A DNA stretch of 5,960 nt from Deltaproteobacteria bacterium (lineage in GTDB: Bacteria > Desulfobacterota > Desulfobulbia > Desulfobulbales > VMSU01). Location: the NCBI GenBank assembly GCA_024274995.1, contig JAJSAA010000190.1:1-5960 (forward strand). The letters run 5' to 3'. The notes below the pieces were generated by a model. The model saw nothing but the letters and a program-made list of their open reading frames with translations, searched no databases and was not told the origin of the DNA. This document shows positions 1-5,941 of the stretch, one piece after another (position 1 is the first letter of the stretch; every line of letters starts with the position of its first letter). Position numbers and translations under genes: made by a program.

Positions 1-599
1 TCATCGGCTTCATAGCCCTTGATACCATAAAGAAAGCGGTAACTTGTAGCCACAGTGGTGGGGCTGGTAATAGCACCGGTGACATTAAGATGATGAGAGC
101 CGGTAACGCCGGTGGCATCATGTTTGCCATGACAGCCATAGGTGCCCGCGCAACTCAGATTATTAGCACTCCAATTAGGTGTACTACCACCGACCTGACC
201 ATTGGCATCAAAACCGGTCTTCCAGCCGGGAGGACTGGTCAGGGTGGCGTCAACACCACCGGACAATTCAACGGGATTATGACCATAACGGTCATTATCA
301 TCGGCAAATTTAAAATTACCGCCGGCGAGAGAGGTTGAGAGATCACTGATCCCGGCAGTATAAATATAAGGAACGGGTGGAGCTGAGCCGTCGGTGGCAT
401 TCGTACCGGTATGGCACCCTATACAATTATTATTCAGCAAATAATCATTCGGGGTAGAGGAGGTGCCCTGCTGACTGGCATGCATGACATGGCAGTTGGA
501 GCATACTCCGGTTGCCCCGGCCGGCTGCGGATTAAGCAGGAGACCGCCCAAAGCGGAAACCAAGATGACAAACAGCATTTTTTCACATATCCCCTTCAT
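1..599 (-). CDS. Secreted multihaem c-type cytochrome, OmcS/OmcE-like (3' end outside window)
   Basis: The first 199 residues are visible; the C-terminus lies beyond the left edge. A signal peptide spans about residues 1-29 (basic start, hydrophobic core about 9-22, cleavage near PAGA), so the protein is exported, and c-type haems are attached in the periplasm. Haem sites seen: CSNCH at 33-37, followed by VMH; CIGCH at 59-63; and a non-canonical CAGTYGCH (CX5CH) at 150-157. Possible distal ligands include H105 in a GHN motif and HH at 169-170. The order CxxCHxMH, CxxCH, GHN, Cys-His site, then YRFLYGIKGY resembles, from memory, Geobacter OmcS and related extracellular cytochromes that polymerise into filaments. 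The start at 599 is chosen for its Shine-Dalgarno at 606-612. An in-frame ATG at 659, also with a passable GAGGA site, would add 20 residues before the signal peptide. Secreted cytochrome: confident. Nanowire-type: inference. Confidence 0.9.
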   Translation of the reverse strand, partial: MKGICEKMLFVILVSALGGLLLNPQPAGATGVCSNCHVMHASQQGTSSTPNDYLLNNNCIGCHTGTNATDGSAPPVPYIYTAGISDLSTSLAGGNFKFADDNDRYGHNPVELSGGVDATLTSPPGWKTGFDANGQVGGSTPNWSANNLSCAGTYGCHGKHDATGVTGSHHLNVTGAITSPTTVATSYRFLYGIKGYEAD

Positions 600-605
600 G
601 ATGCG

Positions 606-612
606 CCTCCTT
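606..612 (-). promoter_or_regulatory. Shine-Dalgarno of the cytochrome gene
   Basis: AAGGAGG lies 6 bases before the ATG at 599 and decides the start in favour of 599. The competing in-frame ATG at 659 has a weaker GAGGA about 6-7 bases upstream; the frame is closed by TGA just before it. Confidence 0.8.
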
Positions 613-774
613 CCAGAATGGACGATTTCCGGCATCAACATCTTTGTTTGTTCCAACATAAAAAATCCTCATAATTACAAATTGTCTTCAGGCCAATCTC
701 CAGATTCGGCCTCCCCGCCCATAGACCAATTACGGGCAAGAACCATCAACCAGCACCAGGCAACTGCTTTAACA

Positions 775-790
775 AGCAATCACCATGCCA
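775..790 (-). promoter_or_regulatory. Sigma-54 (RpoN) -24/-12 promoter for the cytochrome gene
   Basis: The minus strand reads TGGCATGGTGATTGCT. The RpoN consensus is TGGCACG-N4-TTGCW, so the only departure is T for C at the sixth position. The GG and GC dinucleotides (789/788 and 777/776) have the required spacing of 12. Transcription would start near 764, giving a leader of about 165 bases to the ATG at 599. An intact sigma-54 activator gene lies directly upstream, which supports function. No second site of comparable quality was seen in this intergenic region. Confidence 0.75.
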
Positions 791-876
791 TACCACACAG
801 ACTCGCTGCCAATGCTGCCTTCCGCATCATCGTTATTTACCAATAGCTCAACAAATTCAGTTCAAAGCCGGATAAC

Positions 877-921
877 AAAAAATTTCTCTTTAAGGAAAAT
901 AATTAAGCCCGCAACCTTAAA
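877..921 (-). terminator. Possible weak intrinsic terminator of the gmhB-SPOR/NHL-regulator operon
   Basis: On the minus strand a 7-bp perfect inverted repeat (TTTAAGG at 921-915, CCTTAAA at 895-889) is followed after a few bases by a run of six T (882-877). The stem is AT-rich and the loop is 19 bases, so this is a poor terminator by usual standards. It overlaps the candidate activator sites, so the repeat may be protein-binding instead. Confidence 0.2.
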
Positions 922-968
922 TGACCCATCTTGAGCTGTTAACAAGACCCGCAATTACGCATATGTAA
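889..968. promoter_or_regulatory. Candidate activator-binding dyads upstream of the sigma-54 promoter
   Basis: Three dyads lie about 100-180 bp upstream of the -24 element, the usual place for enhancer-binding-protein sites. They are TTAAG-N8-CTTAA (903-920), TCTTG-N9-CAAGA around a perfect TGTTAACA (929-947), and TTAC-N6-GTAA (955-968). A direct repeat CCCGCAA occurs at 908-914 and 948-954, 40 bp apart. The dyads do not share one clear half-site, so which one is the operator, if any, is open. Confidence 0.35.
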
Positions 969-1027
969 CCACAGTCACAAAGGTAATGAGGTTTATTTTA
1001 AAGGCATAAAGAGAGTTAATCTTCTAC

Positions 1028-1048
1028 AGGAGGGGGAGAGGGGGGGAA
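1028..1048. other. Polypurine/polypyrimidine tract just after the regulator stop
   Basis: The plus strand is all purine from 1028 to 1048, with G runs of 2, 5 and 7. The mRNA (minus sense) is correspondingly C-rich with no G. This could be a Rho loading region for the operon end, or form a G-quadruplex or triplex on the template strand. It has only three G runs of three or more plus one GG, so a three-tetrad quadruplex would be imperfect. No function is shown. Confidence 0.4.
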
Positions 1049-2449
1049 TCAGAATCTGAACTTACGCCAGCGTGGGTGGGTAATCCCCATTTTCTTTATT
1101 TTATGATTTAAAACCCTGGGGCTGACCTCAAGAAGGAGGGCGGCATCCTTTTGAATCCAGAGTGATTTTTCCAGAGCGGCAACAATGTTATCGCGCTCAC
1201 TGACAGCGAGAGCCAAATTTTCTGGTATTTTGGCGGTGGCGGCCTGTGCCGGAGAGGATACCAGGGGCAGAGTATTTGCATTTACCACATCATTACCCAA
1301 CATGAGATTTTCCACCTGTATTTCGGGCTTATCTTCAAGGAGAATGGCGCGTTCAAGGGTGTTGGCCAATTGCCGGATATTACCCGGCCAAGAATAGCCC
1401 TGAATGGCAGCCAGAGCAGGGGCGCTGAAACCTTTAATACTTTTATGCAGTGAGCGGCAAAGCTTATCAAGCAATAATTTAGCAAGAGACGCTATACAGG
1501 CCTGGCGCTGGCGAAGCGGCGGCAGGCGAATAGGCAGAACATTTATCCGGTAAAACAAATCCTCCCGGAATAGCCCCCTGGCCACCAGATCATCCAGATT
1601 TCTATTTGTAGCGGCGATAATCCGGACATCGGAATGAATTGTCCGATTGCCGCCCACCCGCTCAAAGGCCTTATCTTCAATTACCCTCAAGAGCTTGGCC
1701 TGCAGCCCTATGCTCATCTCACCGATCTCATCCAGAAAGATACTGCCGCCGTTCGCCTGTTCAAAACGCCCAATCCGTAGCTTGTCCGCCCCGGTGAAGG
1801 CCCCCTTCTCATGGCCAAAAAGCTCCGACTCCAGCAGGGTTTCCTGAATATTGGCGCAGTTAATCTTAACAAATGGTTTTCCACGCCGCAGACTGTTATA
1901 ATGAATAGCACCGGACATGAGGCTTTTCCCGGTACCGGTCTCCCCGGTCATCAAAATGGTGGAATCGGTCTGCGCAAATTTTTTAATGCCCTCAATCACC
2001 TGGCTCATCACCGGACTGACGGCGATAATCTTGTTCAGATCATAGATAACATCCTGTTCCCGGCGCAGATAGTCCAGCTCATTCCTCAGACTTATATTTT
2101 CCAGAGCCTTAGTCAAGGAGGCCTTGATCTTAACTGCGGTATAGGGCTTAATGACAAAATCAAAGGCCCCCTGCTTAATGGCCGCCACCACCAGTTCTGC
2201 TTTTTCGGTATTGGAGGTAATCACCACTGGCGTACAGGGACTTATTTTTTTGATTCCCACCAGGGCGGCCAGCATGGATTCATCACCGCTATACAAATCA
2301 AGAAGGATAATATCAAACTGCACCAGTTTAATTTTTTTGGCCAGATCACGGCTGCCGACGCAATAGCTGACCTGATATTCAGCAGCCAAAACCTCGGAGA
2401 GAAAATCACGCCATTTCTGCTCCGCATCTATTATCAAAATTGAGCGCAT
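1049..2449 (-). CDS. Sigma-54-dependent response regulator, NtrC family
   Basis: The 466 residues have the full three-domain NtrC layout and usual length. The receiver is about 1-118, with phosphoacceptor D51 (ILLDL), T78 and K101 (VIKPY). The first acidic residue D8 is present but the second is Ala (IIDAE). The AAA+ domain is about 141-375, with Walker A GETGTGKS (169-176), the sigma-54 contact loop GAFTGA (216-221), Walker B GGSIFLDEIGEM (234-245), the FREDLFYRINV arginines (294-304) and sensor II SWPGNIRQL (353-361). A Fis-type helix-turn-helix is about 420-455 (QKDAALLLEVSPRVLNHKIK). It would hydrolyse ATP to open RpoN promoters when phosphorylated. The start lies one base after the upstream stop (TAATATG) with only a weak GGAAG before it, suggesting translational coupling. 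No histidine kinase is in the window. The best visible target is the sigma-54 promoter at 775-790, by inference. Confidence 0.95.
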   Translation of the reverse strand: MRSILIIDAEQKWRDFLSEVLAAEYQVSYCVGSRDLAKKIKLVQFDIILLDLYSGDESMLAALVGIKKISPCTPVVITSNTEKAELVVAAIKQGAFDFVIKPYTAVKIKASLTKALENISLRNELDYLRREQDVIYDLNKIIAVSPVMSQVIEGIKKFAQTDSTILMTGETGTGKSLMSGAIHYNSLRRGKPFVKINCANIQETLLESELFGHEKGAFTGADKLRIGRFEQANGGSIFLDEIGEMSIGLQAKLLRVIEDKAFERVGGNRTIHSDVRIIAATNRNLDDLVARGLFREDLFYRINVLPIRLPPLRQRQACIASLAKLLLDKLCRSLHKSIKGFSAPALAAIQGYSWPGNIRQLANTLERAILLEDKPEIQVENLMLGNDVVNANTLPLVSSPAQAATAKIPENLALAVSERDNIVAALEKSLWIQKDAALLLEVSPRVLNHKIKKMGITHPRWRKFRF

Positions 2450-2450
2450 A

Positions 2451-5009
2451 TTACTTTAACTTCCACAGACTGTCCGGCCGAGCCGGGAATGTTTCACGCC
2501 ATTTGACCTTAAAAACCTTAATCTGCTGGTTAAAAAAATCAGCCACCACCACCTGGTGCCGCGCTCCCAATACAATATCGACGGGGTAATTAAACCATTC
2601 CGCCCCCCAACCCCGGCCACCAAACTCATGACGAAATTTACCGGTAAAATCATAGATAAGCACCTCGTGACGCATATAGTCGACCACATAAAAGCAATGT
2701 CTGCCCTCATCAATGCACAGCCCCCTGGGCCGGCTTAGCTTACCTTTGGCACCCCCCTTGACCCCAAAGGAGAAAAGAAAAATTTCCTTAGTGTTAAAGG
2801 CGTATACTTTAGAGGTCTCCTCGCTCAAAAAGAATAGATTACCCAGGCTGTCGGAGACAACATCTCTGATATAGGCGGTGGCTAACGGAGTATCAAACCC
2901 GCTGAAGAAGTAATTCCCTTTTTTATCAATGGCAACATGGAACCAACGCAGAAAGTTACCATTCCGATCCAGCACCAGCACCTTTTTGGAATGCAACCCG
3001 GTAACATAAAAACGGCCATTGGCGTTAATAGTTATCTTCTGGGGGATAAAGCCGGAACTATCAGGCATTTTGGAGACCGCAATCACCTGTTCCGGCATAA
3101 AAGCACCGTTTAACACAGTAATCCGGGGCAGCGAACCCACGGCACCGGCCTGAGTTATATATATCTTACCGTCCTTAGCAATAAAACCACCCATGGGCGA
3201 ATCAATCCCCCGCCCTTTACCAAGTGAATTCTGGGGAAAATAATCAGCTCCATAGACAATTATTCGGTTATTGACCCCGTTAATGGCATACAGTTCATCC
3301 CGGTGGCGGTCATAAAAAAGAGAGGAGGGCATCCTGATCTTGTTGCACCGGTCATCTTTACCAATTATTGTCACTACCTCATAGGAAAGGTCCTTGTCCT
3401 CAAGGTTTGTTGCCGCAAAGATACTGTGTAAAAGAGGATTTTCCCCGCTCTTCCCCAGCGCCTCAGCATCTGGCCTGACGACCTTTTGCTTAACCGGTGC
3501 CTTAATTTCAGTATTACCAGCCGCTTTAAAGATAAAACTTTCCCTGCCGCCCCTGGACTCTTTCGTTACTGCCTCTGCCGCTGGTTCACCCCTGTAGACG
3601 GAATCAACCGCCACGGCAGTTGTTTTTACCTCCGGGCTTATCGGCCGTGATGCCATCTTCACGGCCCCGACTTCGGCAATATGAACAGATTTTAATTTAC
3701 CAGGCTTCTCCCCAGCGCCCTGTTTTTCCCCGCCCCTCGCGTTCCCGGAAATCTGAACTATTCTTTTTTCCAGAACGTAAGCCCGCATTACCAGCAGACC
3801 GGGGTAAAAGCGGCGCAGAGAATCTGCCAGCTTAACCGCGTTCAAACGTCTGACGAATTTGCCAGCCCTCAAGGTGAAATAACTGGCAACCAATTCCACT
3901 CTCAAATCAGACAGTGGAGCCAAATCCTTATGCCGCCTTAATCGCATATAGGCCCGCAAAGCCATTTTCTTAGTTTTAAAACTGGCAGCCTGCAAGGTAA
4001 AAAATTCCCGCCTTTTCCCTCCGGTTCCAGCACCCGCTTTATGCCGCAGCTTATGAGCGGCCGCCCTAATCATCCGGGAAACAGCCTTTATTTTATGCCG
4101 GCAGGCGGTAATCGTTTTGATCTTTTTCACAACCGGAGTTAAAGGGAGAACGGCCCGCAGCGGATGAGAAACAGTAGATGGCCGGACGTTTCTCATCACA
4201 TTACCTATACTCTTATCGTTCGAAGCCCCATAAAGTTCAATGATCCTTTCCGGCCTGATATAAACCGTTAGAATCCGGCCCTTAATCTTTTTCCCGTGCA
4301 GCCTCATAAATTCCACGGCCTGCCGCCGGGTACTGAAACGGCCCGCCCTTACCGTGAAAAAGCGCTGGATCCTTTCCACTCTAAGCCAGGGGAGAGAAAA
4401 ACGAAGCCCCCGCAGACGGTTAATTTCTTTATGAGCAACAGACTCTTTTATGAAACTGGCCAGTTGCACGGTAAAAAACTGTTTATCAATCCGGGCCAGG
4501 TCTGGCGGAAATACAACAGGTGTAATTGGGTTCTGAACCCATTTCTTGAGATGACGCGACAATATTTCATGCCGGCCTTGCCGGGCGGCGGCCGGGGATA
4601 AAGCGGGCTGCCCCGCCACTTCAGCTTTAGCATAGTCGGCTAAAGAGGCGGCAGCATGTCCCCGCCCGGCATCGTTTATCCTGATAATTCTGGCTGACTT
4701 ATAAAAGGCGTGCAGCAGACGGGCATCCTTGAATCTACTTCTGACCCCCGCCAAAAAGCGCTCTGCCCCGCTTTTATCTAATGAACGGCCAACCCGGACG
4801 GTATAAAATTTACCATTTCTTTCTATGCGCAGGAATGCCGCGCCAGGTATAGACTTCTTCAAGGTCTTATAAACATTCCCGGCATTGGCCTGTAGACGAT
4901 AGGTTCCGGCAATAACAGTGTAATACTCCTGCTGCGCCGCGCGCAGAGAAAGCGGCACCATTAGAAGGGCAATAATTAAAAACGCTGTTTTCTTAATTAT
5001 CCCATTCAC
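2451..5009 (-). CDS. Secreted triple-SPOR plus NHL-type beta-propeller protein
   Basis: 852 residues starting at GTG. An in-frame TGA sits two codons upstream, so no earlier start is possible; the Shine-Dalgarno is a weak GGGA about 7 bases away. A signal peptide covers about 1-25 (KK, hydrophobic 8-20, LRAA). Three SPOR modules follow at about 28-110, 177-258 and 336-420, separated by strongly basic linkers. A low-complexity linker (421-540) leads to a propeller at about 541-835 with NHL-like blades, clearest at 746-790 and 791-835 (pattern PRGLCID...YVVDYMRHEVLIYD, then YPVDIVL...VVVADFFNQQIKVF). SPOR domains are known to bind denuded peptidoglycan; NHL propellers usually bind proteins or other ligands. 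The protein should therefore be periplasmic and wall-associated. No CxxCH or catalytic motif is seen. NHL proteins are often encoded near extracellular cytochromes in Geobacter, so an accessory role for the adjacent cytochrome is plausible but inferred. The exact function is unknown. Confidence 0.9.
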   Translation of the reverse strand: MNGIIKKTAFLIIALLMVPLSLRAAQQEYYTVIAGTYRLQANAGNVYKTLKKSIPGAAFLRIERNGKFYTVRVGRSLDKSGAERFLAGVRSRFKDARLLHAFYKSARIIRINDAGRGHAAASLADYAKAEVAGQPALSPAAARQGRHEILSRHLKKWVQNPITPVVFPPDLARIDKQFFTVQLASFIKESVAHKEINRLRGLRFSLPWLRVERIQRFFTVRAGRFSTRRQAVEFMRLHGKKIKGRILTVYIRPERIIELYGASNDKSIGNVMRNVRPSTVSHPLRAVLPLTPVVKKIKTITACRHKIKAVSRMIRAAAHKLRHKAGAGTGGKRREFFTLQAASFKTKKMALRAYMRLRRHKDLAPLSDLRVELVASYFTLRAGKFVRRLNAVKLADSLRRFYPGLLVMRAYVLEKRIVQISGNARGGEKQGAGEKPGKLKSVHIAEVGAVKMASRPISPEVKTTAVAVDSVYRGEPAAEAVTKESRGGRESFIFKAAGNTEIKAPVKQKVVRPDAEALGKSGENPLLHSIFAATNLEDKDLSYEVVTIIGKDDRCNKIRMPSSLFYDRHRDELYAINGVNNRIIVYGADYFPQNSLGKGRGIDSPMGGFIAKDGKIYITQAGAVGSLPRITVLNGAFMPEQVIAVSKMPDSSGFIPQKITINANGRFYVTGLHSKKVLVLDRNGNFLRWFHVAIDKKGNYFFSGFDTPLATAYIRDVVSDSLGNLFFLSEETSKVYAFNTKEIFLFSFGVKGGAKGKLSRPRGLCIDEGRHCFYVVDYMRHEVLIYDFTGKFRHEFGGRGWGAEWFNYPVDIVLGARHQVVVADFFNQQIKVFKVKWRETFPARPDSLWKLK
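3750..4004 (-). repeat. SPOR module 3 of the propeller protein
   Basis: Residues about 336-420. It has FFTLQAASF, then LRVELVASYFTLRAGKF, then YVLEKRIVQI. It follows a very basic linker (about 290-335, rich in K, R and H) and precedes the low-complexity linker to the propeller. Confidence 0.75.
4236..4481 (-). repeat. SPOR module 2 of the propeller protein
   Basis: Residues about 177-258. It has FFTVQLASF, then LRVERIQRFFTVRAGRF, then YIRPERIIEL. It shares with module 3 the signatures FFT(V/L)Q.ASF, LRVE, FT(V/L)RAG(R/K)F and a final ER/KRI, so modules 2 and 3 are closer to each other than to module 1. Confidence 0.75.
4680..4928 (-). repeat. SPOR module 1 of the propeller protein
   Basis: Residues about 28-110. 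The two-part SPOR pattern is visible: YYTVIAGTY, then a helix, LRIERNGKFYTVRVGR, a second helix, and the closing strand ending ARIIRI. Modules 2 and 3 align with it along the whole length, though sequence identity is modest, suggesting old internal duplication. Confidence 0.7.
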
Positions 5010-5032
5010 TTCTCATTCCCGTACTCAGCATA

Positions 5033-5617
5033 TTATGATGATTCCTGCTGTAGAATCCAGTCAACAGCGGCCGACAAATCAGGGGCCACAAAATCTGGCT
5101 TGAGTTCCATGGCCGGGCCAATAAATTCATAATCTCCCCGGCCATATCCGGTTAAGACCAGAACACCCGCTGCCTGGCAGGCGGCCGCCGCCTTGATATC
5201 GGAATAACGGTCACCCACCACATAAGAACGCCGTAAATCAATATTATGTTCCTCAGCCGCCCTTTCGAAGAGACCAATTCCCGGCTTACGGCAGCGGCAC
5301 TTCTGCCGGAACTTTTCTTCCTTGGCCTCCGGATGATGGGGACAAATATAGATTCCATCCACATGGGCACCGGCGGCGGCCAGTTCTTTAACCATCAGGG
5401 CGTGCACCTCATACAGAAGGGATTCGGGGAAATATCCCCTGGCCAGCCCGGATTGATTGGTAACCACAAACACTGGCACAGCGTGCCTGTTCAAACGGCC
5501 AATAGCCTCAGCCGCACCGGGCAGGAGATGAAAACGGCTTATGTGGTTAATATAGCCCATCTGCTCATTTATCGTGCCGTCCCGGTCTAAGAAAACCGCC
5601 ATTTTGTTATCTGTCAT
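5033..5617 (-). CDS. gmhB: D-glycero-D-manno-heptose 1,7-bisphosphate 7-phosphatase
   Basis: 194 residues, the usual length for GmhB, a cytoplasmic HAD-superfamily phosphatase. It removes the C7 phosphate of heptose 1,7-bisphosphate on the way to ADP-heptose for the LPS inner core. Motifs seen: FLDRDGT (9-15) with nucleophile D11 and acid/base D13; VVTNQSG (51-57); the zinc loop with C92, H94, C107 and C109 (CPHH...CRC), then RKP with K111; and GDRYSD (135-140) with D136 and D140. All catalytic and zinc residues are intact. The related HisB-N phosphatase shares this fold, but no histidine gene is near. It is the first gene of the operon, 23 bases before the SPOR/propeller gene. No clear Shine-Dalgarno precedes the ATG at 5617; an alternative start is M6 (MAVFLDRDGT). 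No other heptose gene is in the window. Confidence 0.92.
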   Translation of the reverse strand: MTDNKMAVFLDRDGTINEQMGYINHISRFHLLPGAAEAIGRLNRHAVPVFVVTNQSGLARGYFPESLLYEVHALMVKELAAAGAHVDGIYICPHHPEAKEEKFRQKCRCRKPGIGLFERAAEEHNIDLRRSYVVGDRYSDIKAAAACQAAGVLVLTGYGRGDYEFIGPAMELKPDFVAPDLSAAVDWILQQESS

Positions 5618-5690
5618 AATGCCAAAATTCTAAGTGACTGTTTAAAATTGGGTACTTGAGTAGTTAAAAAAACGTAATTTCATAAGCGAC

Positions 5691-5744
5691 AGGATTGTAC
5701 CCTTTGTAAATTCATATTATCACAATCCTTTGTTATATTTACAA
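5691..5744. repeat. Two interleaved 8-bp inverted repeats over the gmhB promoter
   Basis: AGGATTGT (5691-5698) pairs with ACAATCCT (5722-5729), and TTGTAAAT (5704-5711) pairs with ATTTACAA (5737-5744). All arms are perfect and the two repeats interlock. CCTTTGT also recurs directly at 5701-5707 and 5727-5733. The repeats cover the -10, spacer and -35, so a repressor or shared operator for the divergent genes is a reasonable guess. Confidence 0.5.
5716..5744 (-). promoter_or_regulatory. Sigma-70-type promoter for gmhB operon
   Basis: The minus strand reads TTGTAA (5744-5739), 17 bases, then GATAAT (5721-5716). TG one base before the -10 makes it an extended -10. Transcription would start near 5709, leaving a leader of about 90 bases. 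It fits the gmhB operon being expressed independently of sigma-54. Confidence 0.55.
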
Positions 5745-5772
5745 GTTTTTTTAATAACCTTAGACGGCATAT

Positions 5773-5782
5773 ACTAATTAGT
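5773..5782. repeat. 10-bp palindrome ACTAATTAGT
   Basis: A perfect palindrome in the AT-rich middle of the divergent intergenic region, upstream of both genes. It could be a dimeric regulator site, but AT-rich 10-mers of this kind also arise by chance. Confidence 0.3.
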
Positions 5783-5853
5783 TATTTAGAACGAGCTTAC
5801 AGCTTGCAAAATTATTGAACAAATGGTAAAAGTATCCGTTTTTTAAATTCACA

Positions 5854-5905
5854 CACCCCGACATAAGCCATTGGTGCCCGAACAATCCGGGTTGGCAAAG
5901 GGGTG
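5854..5905 (+). ncRNA. Candidate structured 5' leader of the plus-strand gene
   Basis: Three nested perfect helices can form: CACCCC/GGGGTG (5854-5859 with 5900-5905), GCCA/TGGC (5867-5870 with 5893-5896) and CCCG/CGGG (5877-5880 with 5888-5891, 7-base loop). An alternative pairing, GGTT (5890-5893) with AACC (5913-5916), would break the inner two, as in a switch. I could not match it to a riboswitch class I know. It ends 24 bases before the Shine-Dalgarno. The same bases partly overlap a sigma-54-like motif, so this may be promoter DNA and not RNA. Confidence 0.35.
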
Positions 5906-5907
5906 GC
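5893..5907 (+). promoter_or_regulatory. Weak sigma-54-like -24/-12 site before the plus-strand gene
   Basis: TGGCAAAGGGGTGGC has GG and GC with correct RpoN spacing, but TGGC replaces TTGC and no A/T follows. Transcription would start near 5919, about 23 bases before the ATG. This competes with the structured-leader reading of the same stretch. Confidence 0.3.
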
Positions 5908-5929
5908 GGACTAACCAAAATTTCAAACC

Positions 5930-5936
5930 GGAGGAG
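5930..5936 (+). promoter_or_regulatory. Shine-Dalgarno of the right-edge gene
   Basis: GGAGGAG lies 5 bases before the ATG at 5942 (7 bases from its GGAGG core). This is the main evidence that a gene starts here. Confidence 0.75.
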
Positions 5937-5941
5937 TATAG

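Larger units (their letters stand above)
600..1048. other. Intergenic regulatory region between regulator and cytochrome genes
   Basis: These 449 bases carry no convincing gene. Reading on the minus strand from the regulator stop, they hold a C-rich tract, an AT-rich stretch with several dyads (889-968), a possible weak terminator (877-921), a strong sigma-54 promoter match (775-790), and a 5' leader of about 165 bases before the cytochrome start. A small reading frame interrupted by UGA (830-675, minus) overlaps the promoter. It is treated as doubtful and described among the findings. The plus-strand open frame across 484-846 has no Shine-Dalgarno, overlaps the cytochrome start and is not believed. 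Confidence 0.75.

Noticed and set aside
583..672. 29-codon minus-strand frame (MRIFYVGTNKDV...) overlapping the cytochrome start
   Set aside because: No Shine-Dalgarno, wrong frame to the cytochrome, and too short to judge; its ATG is best read as chance.
484..846. 120-codon open frame on the plus strand across the intergenic region
   Set aside because: No Shine-Dalgarno, overlaps the well-supported cytochrome start and the sigma-54 promoter, and its translation looks like no recognisable protein.
1049..1061. Hairpin TCAGA/TCTGA at the regulator stop as a terminator
   Set aside because: The arms are separated by one base, the stop codon is inside it, and no T run follows.
1811..2443. 210-codon plus-strand open frame opposite the response regulator
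   Set aside because: It lies antisense inside a clear NtrC-family gene; the peptide is rich in H, N and G as expected for a codon-shadow and has no start signal.
5246..5590. Plus-strand open frame antisense to gmhB
   Set aside because: gmhB carries all catalytic and zinc residues in the opposite strand, so this is a shadow.
5854..5920. c-di-GMP (GEMM-I), cobalamin or other known riboswitch
   Set aside because: The conserved core segments of these classes as I know them are absent, so no class name is given.
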